In this document: piece by piece, positions 59,406 to 64,000 of the stretch
Numbering within the stretch: position 1 is the stretch's first letter
Layout of the letters: each line of letters begins with the position of its first letter
Source of the DNA: Streptomyces brevispora
GTDB lineage: Bacteria; Actinomycetota; Actinomycetes; Streptomycetales; Streptomycetaceae
DNA length: 64,000 nt
Reading direction: 5' to 3'
NCBI RefSeq assembly: GCF_007829885.1
Contig: NZ_VIWW01000001.1
Span: 6,076,001-6,140,000, forward strand
Notes under the pieces: model-generated
Database searches by the model: none
Told to the model about the DNA's origin: nothing
What the model saw: only the letters and a program-made list of their open reading frames with translations
Program-made: the position numbers and the translations under genes

Positions 59406-60162
59406 CGGTTTCGACAGCTCCGCCCCGTACATGGGGACCGGGAGCCCAGGAAACGTCGGCTATGCGGAGGGCCCCGGGAGCGCTGGATACGCCGAGGGCC
59501 CGGGGAACGGAGGGTATGCGGACGCTCCCGGATCCATCGGATACGCGGCGGAGGCGCCCAGCAGCTCCCAGGGCTTCCCCGTCGCGCTCAAGGTGCTGGT
59601 GGCGGGCGGCTTCGGTGTCGGCAAGACGACCTTCGTCGGCGCGGTCAGCGAAATCGCACCGCTGAGCACGGAGGAACTGCTGACCCAGGTCAGCGCGGCG
59701 ACCGACAGCCTCGAAGGCATCGAGTCCAAGACCTCGACCACGGTGGCCATGGACTTCGGCCGCATCACGCTGGACCAGCAGCATGTGCTCTACCTGTTCG
59801 GCACACCGGGTCAGGAACGCTTCTGGTTCATGTGGGACGAGCTCTCCCAGGGCGCGCTCGGAGCGGTGGTCATCGCCGACACCCGCAGACTGGAGGAGTG
59901 CTTCGCGGCCGTCGACTTCTTCGAGCGGCGCGGGATCGGATTCATCGTCGCCGTCAACGAGTTCGACGGTGCCTTCCGCTACGGCCCCGAGGAGGTGCGG
60001 GCCGCGCTCGACCTGGCACCCACGGTTCCGGTCGTCCTCTGCGACGCCCGTATCTCCAGCTCGGGAACAGGCACGCTGGTCACCCTCGTCCAACACCTCA
60101 TCAACGCCACCGCCGAACCGGCCCCGTTCTCCGGCCACGGAAGTTTCGGAGTCCGTACGTGA
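59383..60162 (+). CDS. Conservon GTPase (CvnD) with repeat-bearing N-terminus
   Basis: Small Ras-like GTPase of 259 residues. The P-loop is GGFGVGKTTF (75-84), switch/G3 LFGTPGQERFWFMW, and G4 is VNEFDG in place of the usual NKxD. Most CvnD proteins start close to the P-loop; this one has about 60 extra residues with a repeat of about ten residues (GYAEGPGSA, GYAEGPGNG, GYADAPGSI) at 26-54. The extension may be a flexible tether. It acts as the G-protein output of the conservon. Confidence 0.92.
   Translation: MAYDDSSDGFDSSAPYMGTGSPGNVGYAEGPGSAGYAEGPGNGGYADAPGSIGYAAEAPSSSQGFPVALKVLVAGGFGVGKTTFVGAVSEIAPLSTEELLTQVSAATDSLEGIESKTSTTVAMDFGRITLDQQHVLYLFGTPGQERFWFMWDELSQGALGAVVIADTRRLEECFAAVDFFERRGIGFIVAVNEFDGAFRYGPEEVRAALDLAPTVPVVLCDARISSSGTGTLVTLVQHLINATAEPAPFSGHGSFGVRT
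59459..59546 (+). repeat. Degenerate tandem repeat in the GTPase gene
   Basis: Three units of about 27-30 bases encode GYA(E/D)GPG-like repeats before the P-loop. Codons differ between copies, so the array is not recent. Confidence 0.7.
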
Positions 60163-60746
60163 TCCCGCACGCCATCGGGCGGATGCTGCTGACCCCCGTC
60201 GACAGCGACGCCCCCATCCGGACCCAGCGGCTGCGCAGCCTCGGGCTGGGGGAGCGGTCCGACGCCTCGTTCGACAATTTCGACGCCTTCGCCGACCGGG
60301 TGGCCGAAGTGACCGAGGTGCCCTTCTCGATGGTGAACTTCATTGACGGGAACCGGCAGTTCTACGCCGGGCTGCACACCCCGGCGGGCACCCGCAAGGG
60401 CACCGACCTGGGAGCTACGGCGGCGGGCAGCGGCCGCAGCGGCCGGTATGTGGCCCTCGACCACGGCTACTGCCCGCACGTCGTGGTGCGCAGAAGGGCG
60501 CTGGTCCTGGAGGACGTCTGCGACTATCCGCGGTTCGCGGGGAATCCGGTCGTCGACGACATAGGCATCCGCTCCTACCTCGGGGCGCCGCTCATCGACC
60601 GTACGGGGATCGCCCTGGGCGCCGTCTGCGCCGTGGACACCGTGCCCCGCCCGTGGGGGCGGGCCGGGCTCGACACGATCAAGTCCCTGGCACAGGAGCT
60701 GATCGGGTACATCCACCGCCGGGAGGACAACAGCCTCGGAATCTGA
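60159..60746 (+). CDS. GAF domain protein in the conservon
   Basis: Protein of 195 residues with one GAF domain: FADRVAEVTEVPFSMVNFID, RQFYAGLHTP, LDHGYCPHVVVRRRALVLED, YLGAPLIDRTGIALGAVCAV. GAF domains bind small ligands or haem and often control kinases. GTG 60159 overlaps the GTPase stop (GTGA), so it belongs to the operon as a fifth member, possibly the stimulus sensor. Confidence 0.88.
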   Translation: MIPHAIGRMLLTPVDSDAPIRTQRLRSLGLGERSDASFDNFDAFADRVAEVTEVPFSMVNFIDGNRQFYAGLHTPAGTRKGTDLGATAAGSGRSGRYVALDHGYCPHVVVRRRALVLEDVCDYPRFAGNPVVDDIGIRSYLGAPLIDRTGIALGAVCAVDTVPRPWGRAGLDTIKSLAQELIGYIHRREDNSLGI

Positions 60747-61504
60747 GCCCCGTAACGCCGGCCACGCACTGATCGCCGCACGGGCCTCCTCGGGCCCGTC
60801 CGGCGATCTGCGTTGTCCCGGGGAGCCGCCCCGGCCCCGGCTCCTCCGGGGTGCGGTGCGGTGAAGGCGTCGTACAGCGCCTCGTGGTCCCGCCCGTCCG
60901 CGGAGGCCACCGACCAGCCCGCGGTCGCGAACCGCGCGGCGATGCCACCGGGGCGGCCGTACGACACCGAAGTGTTGTCGATCACCACGGTGTGCAGCTG
61001 ATCGAGGCCCGCCGGGCCCGCGTAGGCGATCGCCTCGTGGTTACTGCCCTCGTCCAGCTCGGCGTCCCCGGTCAGCACCCACGTGCGGGGACCGGTCAGC
61101 CCCTGGGCGCGCAGCCCCAGCACGGTCCCCACGGCCAGCGGCAGCCCGTGCCCCAGCGAGCCGCTCCCGATCTCGGCACCGGGCACCAGCAGCCGGTCGG
61201 GGTGGTGGCCGAGTGGCGAGTGGTACGAGCCGAAGCCCGCCAGCACCTCCTCGTCGAAGAACCCGTGCGCGGCGAGAACGGCGTAGTACGCCATCGGCCC
61301 GTGCCCCTTCGACAGCAGGAAGCGGTCGCGGTCGGGTGCGTCGACCGTTTCGGGTGTCACCCGCAGTACCCGGTCGTACAGCACCCACAGGGCGTCGAGC
61401 GTCGAGGTGGCGGCGGTGTCGTGCTTCTCGTCGCCGGTCATCAGGCTCATCAGCCGGTGCAGATCGCGGTACGTGGGAGCGAGGGCGGCGGTCGTTATCG
61501 TCAT
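60575..61504 (-). CDS. Transketolase N-terminal subunit with lost 3' end
   Basis: Thiamine-diphosphate-binding half-transketolase. From ATG 61504 it is normal: DRDRFLLSKGHGPMAYYAVL, GSYHSPLGHHPDR, IGSGSLGHGLPLAVGTVLGL and the TPP motif GDAELDEGSNHEAI (family GDG has become GDA). After ALYDAFTAPHPGG, near 60845, the usual last 15 or so residues and stop are missing. The frame runs on through the terminator and antisense to the GAF gene until 60575. The C-terminal subunit gene that normally follows is absent. A functional enzyme is unlikely without that partner. Confidence 0.72.
   Translation of the reverse strand: MTITTAALAPTYRDLHRLMSLMTGDEKHDTAATSTLDALWVLYDRVLRVTPETVDAPDRDRFLLSKGHGPMAYYAVLAAHGFFDEEVLAGFGSYHSPLGHHPDRLLVPGAEIGSGSLGHGLPLAVGTVLGLRAQGLTGPRTWVLTGDAELDEGSNHEAIAYAGPAGLDQLHTVVIDNTSVSYGRPGGIAARFATAGWSVASADGRDHEALYDAFTAPHPGGAGAGAAPRDNADRRTGPRRPVRRSVRGRRYGAQIPRLLSSRRWMYPISSCARDLIVSSPARPHGRGTVSTAQTAPRAIPVRSMSGAPR
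60771..60808. terminator. Bidirectional hairpin after the conservon
   Basis: Eight base pairs (GATCGCCG/CGGCGATC), one C-C mismatch and seven more pairs (ACGGGCC/GGCCCGT) enclose a six-base loop. It lies between the convergent GAF and transketolase genes. Confidence 0.75.
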
Positions 61505-61632
61505 GTTCCACAGCGTTCGACATCAAGCGTGGTTGAGGTCAATCACCCCAAGGCGTTCGTAACCACCCGTTGAAGTGCGGTACTGTTCTCATGCGCGTTC
61601 GGCCAGAGGGAAACCCCAGGTCAGACGGGTAT

Positions 61633-61706
<74 letters not shown>

Positions 61707-61721
61707 CTCGAGAGAGTCGCA

Positions 61722-61769
61722 GATCAGGGCCGGTTTCGGAGAAATCCGAAACCGGCCCTGATCATTTTT
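61722..61769 (+). terminator. Intrinsic terminator after tRNA-Pro
   Basis: A perfect 19-base stem (61722-61740 and 61745-61763) with a GAAA tetraloop is followed by ATTTTTGG, a true U-tract, rare in this genome. It ends the tRNA transcript. Confidence 0.93.
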
Positions 61770-61809
61770 GGGGACGTTGGGGACCAGCGTCCTTGACCGG
61801 GTCAGCGGG

Positions 61810-62050
61810 TCATGACGTCGGGCTCGGCAGCGAGCGTGGTGCGCGCAGCACGCTGAAGTAAGCCGAGAGCGCCGCCCCGGCCGCCGTGATCTTGTGGACA
61901 TCCGGGTGCAGGTAGCGCTGGGTGGTGGTCAGTGAACCGTGGCCGGCGATCCTGCGAAGGACGTGTACTTGGACCCCGGCGTCGGCGAACCAGGTCAATC
62001 GGGTGTGCCGGAGGTCATGCGCCCTCACGAACCTCGCCGCCGGAACGCTC
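61810..62050 (-). pseudogene. Tyrosine recombinase (integrase) C-terminal remnant
   Basis: The C-terminal part of a phage-type integrase: RAHDLRHTRLTWFADAGVQV (HxLRHTR box), LRRIAGHGSLTTTQRYLHPD (Gly-His box and the tyrosine nucleophile in QRYLHPD) and a short tail ending at 61810. Everything before about AARFV is gone, replaced at about 62040 by transporter sequence on the other strand. Its position next to tRNA-Pro fits the remains of an integrated element using the tRNA as attachment site, as pSAM2-like elements do. Confidence 0.78.
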
Positions 62051-62690
62051 ACGGCCCGCTTCCGGCGCAAACAGCTCCTCGTCGCCGGCTGGCTGATCGG
62101 GATCCCCGTGCCCTTCGCGCTGGCCTGGGCGCCGTCCTGGGGATGGGTTCTCGCAGCAAACGTCCTGCTCGGCCTCAACCAGGGCTTGACCTGGTCGATG
62201 ACGGTCAACATGAAGATCGACCTCGTGGGACCAGCCCGCAGGGGCCTGGCCACCGGACTGAACGAGGCCGCCGGCTACACCGCCGTCGGAGCCACCGCCC
62301 TGCTCACCGGGTACCTCGCCACCTCCTACGGTCTGCGCCCCGTGCCTGAACTCATCGGCATCGTCTTCGTCGCCGGCCTCGCCCTGGCCCTCGTCGTACG
62401 GGACACCGCCGCCCACGTCGCCCTCGAACTCTCCCAGCACGCCGCACCCCTGCCCACCGGCGAGAAGCGAGGACTGGCCGCCACGTTCACCCGCACCTCC
62501 TGGCGCGACCGCTCCCTGCGAGGAGCCAGCCAGGCCGGACTGGTCAACAACCTCAACGACGGCCTGACCTGGGGCGTCTTCCCCCTCCTCTTCGTCATCG
62601 CCGCCGCCCTTCTCACCGCCGCCTCAGGGATCCTCGCCGCCCGTTGGATCACCGACGCCCCGAACCACTGGACGTCGGCGGATGACGTCG
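62042..62690 (+). pseudogene. MFS transporter remnant, 5' end and an internal part missing
   Basis: Major-facilitator sequence without a start: TARFRRKQLLVAGWLIGIPV, WVLAANVLLGLNQGLTWSMT, then LATGLNEAAGYTAVGATALL and SLRGASQAGLVNNLNDGLTW. After GVFPLLF it jumps to AAALLTAASGILAARWITD, which in relatives, as I recall, is the C-terminal end. About 70 N-terminal and about 140 internal residues appear lost. The left edge abuts the integrase remnant. Confidence 0.72.
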
Positions 62691-62824
62691 AAACCGTTGC
62701 CGCTGCCACCCCAGCGAGTCCGCGGGTGCTGGCGGGGGAGTGCAGGTGCGGAGGGAATCGGCGTCACGAAAAGCCCCGGTCGGCTTCGTTCGCCGACCCG
62801 GGCTGTTCGAGAGACGGGGTGGGG

Positions 62825-62953
62825 TCAGTGGTGGCCGTGGGCGGTGTCGGAGGCTCCGCCGAAAAGCCGTGCAACAGCGCGGAAAGGCAGGGTCACGACG
62901 GTGGCAATGGCCCCGCCGATGGATCGGATTACGTCCGCGATCGCCTTCAGCAT
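62825..62953 (-). CDS. LPFR-motif small protein
   Basis: Protein of 42 residues: a hydrophobic amphipathic helix (MLKAIADVIRSIGGAIATVV), then TLPFRAVARLFGGASDTA and a His-rich end. This matches the small actinobacterial LPFR-motif proteins of unknown function. GGGAGG lies nine bases before ATG 62953. It is divergent from the acyl-CoA dehydrogenase gene, and the 225 bases between show no other gene. Confidence 0.82.
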   Translation of the reverse strand: MLKAIADVIRSIGGAIATVVTLPFRAVARLFGGASDTAHGHH

Positions 62954-63178
62954 GTGATGTTGCCTCCCTCTCGATGCCGCTGCGGCGCCGATGAGTCGCA
63001 GCCTGGCTGCCGAGTGGCGATATTTACTGAGGAACACCATGAAGGGCAGCGCCAGCCCCACAAGCTGTTCCGGCATCGGCCAATGGGGCACTCTCGGGCA
63101 GCATCGAGGTCCAGCGAGCCGAGGGAGTAGGCGCTCCCTGACAGGCATGAAAGCGTCTGCGAGGTAAAGCTGGTACTC

Positions 63179-64000
63179 ATGACAGCTCCTTTTGCCTCGA
63201 TGATTCAGGACGGCAGCACACATCAGGACCCGGCCGAGCGGTTCGCCCGCTGGGTGAGCGGCGGCTCTGCGGACGATCTGCCGCTGCCGGGCTCCGGGGC
63301 GACGCGGCAGCGCTTCCGGGCACTGCACGACCTCGGTCGCGCGGACCTGTCCATGGCTCGTCTGGCCGAGGGGCACGCGGACGCGGCGGCGATTCTGGCA
63401 GAGCTGAAGGCCCCGGCGCCCCGCCCCGGCGAACGCTGGGGTGTGTGGGCGGCCCAGCCCCCCGGTGTGACGCTGCGCGCCCGGTACGAGGGTGGCCACT
63501 GGCGGCTCGACGGAGTCAAGGCGTTCTGTTCCGGGGCGCACAGCTGTACGCACGCGCTGGTCACGGCCGACACCGAGGCAGGGCGCCGGCTGTTCGCGGT
63601 CGCCACCGACGGTGCCGGGTACGCACCGATCGCCGGGACCTGGTTGGCCGTGGGTATGGCCGGCAGTGACTCACCCGACGTGCGTTTCACCGGGGTGCCG
63701 GGCCGGCCGGTGGGTGAGACGGACGCCTATCTGCGGCGCCCGGGCTTCTCGCACGGAGGCGCCGGAGTCGCCGCGTGCTGGCTGGGCGGTGCGCGGGGCG
63801 TGGCCGACACGTTGGTGGAGGCCGCGCGGCGTCGCGAACCGGATCAACTGACGGCCGCCCACCTGGGCGCCGTCGACGTGGCCCTTCACAGCGCTATGTG
63901 CGCACTGGTCGTGGCGGCCGACGCCATCGACGCAGCCCCGCTGGACGGCGGAGAGCGGGCGGTCGTAGGGACAGCGCGCGTACGGGCGGCGGTGGCCGAC
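63179..64000 (+). CDS. Acyl-CoA dehydrogenase family protein, 5' part only
   Basis: The frame is open from ATG 63179 to the window edge (274 codons). Features fit a flavin acyl-CoA dehydrogenase: HDLGRADLSMARLAEGHADA, a beta-domain stretch VWAAQPPGVTLRARYEGGHW, LDGVKAFCSGAHSCTHALVT, WLAVGMAGSDSPDVRFTGVP and the beginning of the C-terminal helical domain. Proteins of this short-N-terminus type occur in actinomycetes; the substrate is unknown. The C-terminus is outside the window. Confidence 0.85.
   Translation, partial: MTAPFASMIQDGSTHQDPAERFARWVSGGSADDLPLPGSGATRQRFRALHDLGRADLSMARLAEGHADAAAILAELKAPAPRPGERWGVWAAQPPGVTLRARYEGGHWRLDGVKAFCSGAHSCTHALVTADTEAGRRLFAVATDGAGYAPIAGTWLAVGMAGSDSPDVRFTGVPGRPVGETDAYLRRPGFSHGGAGVAACWLGGARGVADTLVEAARRREPDQLTAAHLGAVDVALHSAMCALVVAADAIDAAPLDGGERAVVGTARVRAAVAD

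Overview
The window reads as about 64 kb of chromosome from a Streptomyces or close relative. GC content is very high, third positions are nearly all G or C, GTG and TTG starts are common, neighbouring genes are often coupled by ATGA or GTGA overlaps, and terminators are long hairpins without U-tracts. The gene set fits: hopanoid operon, conservon, SCO6745-family protein, LPFR and DUF6126 small proteins. All calls rest on reading the sequence and on memory of protein families; no database search was run.

Layout. 0-16 kb is housekeeping and regulation: a cut LacI regulator, secreted M14 carboxypeptidase, BCCT transporter, FAD amine oxidase, ABC-F ATPase, Tex, SCO6745-family protein, a split AraC/DJ-1 pair, a crotonase lacking both usual catalytic acids, an anti-sigma-type ATPase, Idi, a GNAT enzyme and a CDF transporter. 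16.9-23.9 kb is a tightly coupled seven-gene operon: DUF5941/CDP-alcohol transferase, nucleotidyltransferase, sn-glycerol-1-phosphate dehydrogenase-like enzyme, second CDP-alcohol transferase, GT2 glycosyltransferase, and a TagGH-type exporter. It ends in a perfect 24-bp hairpin and looks able to make and export a polyol-phosphate glycan. 24.3-36.4 kb is the hopanoid operon (hpnC, hpnD, a micro-ORF, hpnE, prenyl synthase, shc, hpnG, hpnH, wrecked ispG, dxs, hpnO), followed by an XRE-cupin regulator and DUF6126. 37-41 kb has a tyrosine phosphatase, a c-di-AMP (ydaO) riboswitch with its M23 peptidase, and a GDSL hydrolase. 40.9-48 kb holds the uncharacterised STM4011-STM4015 gene set and a DUF6745 pair. 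48-56 kb holds a TetR regulator, valine-type dehydrogenase with an operator-like palindrome, an F420-type PPOX protein, an MBL-fold hydrolase, a decayed cupin/methyltransferase pair, and an ArsR/C39 peptidase/Tat-esterase group. 56.6-60.7 kb is a conservon (sensor kinase, roadblock, DUF742, GTPase, GAF). 60.7-64 kb holds a truncated transketolase subunit, tRNA-Pro(GGG), integrase and MFS remnants, an LPFR protein and the start of an acyl-CoA dehydrogenase.

The most striking global signal is repeated gene decay by excision. The HdeD-like gene, galE, ispG and an MFS transporter keep recognisable ends but have lost their middles. A second STM4015 gene, a methyltransferase/cupin pair and a transketolase pair have lost one end. 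Neighbouring genes in the same operons look intact.
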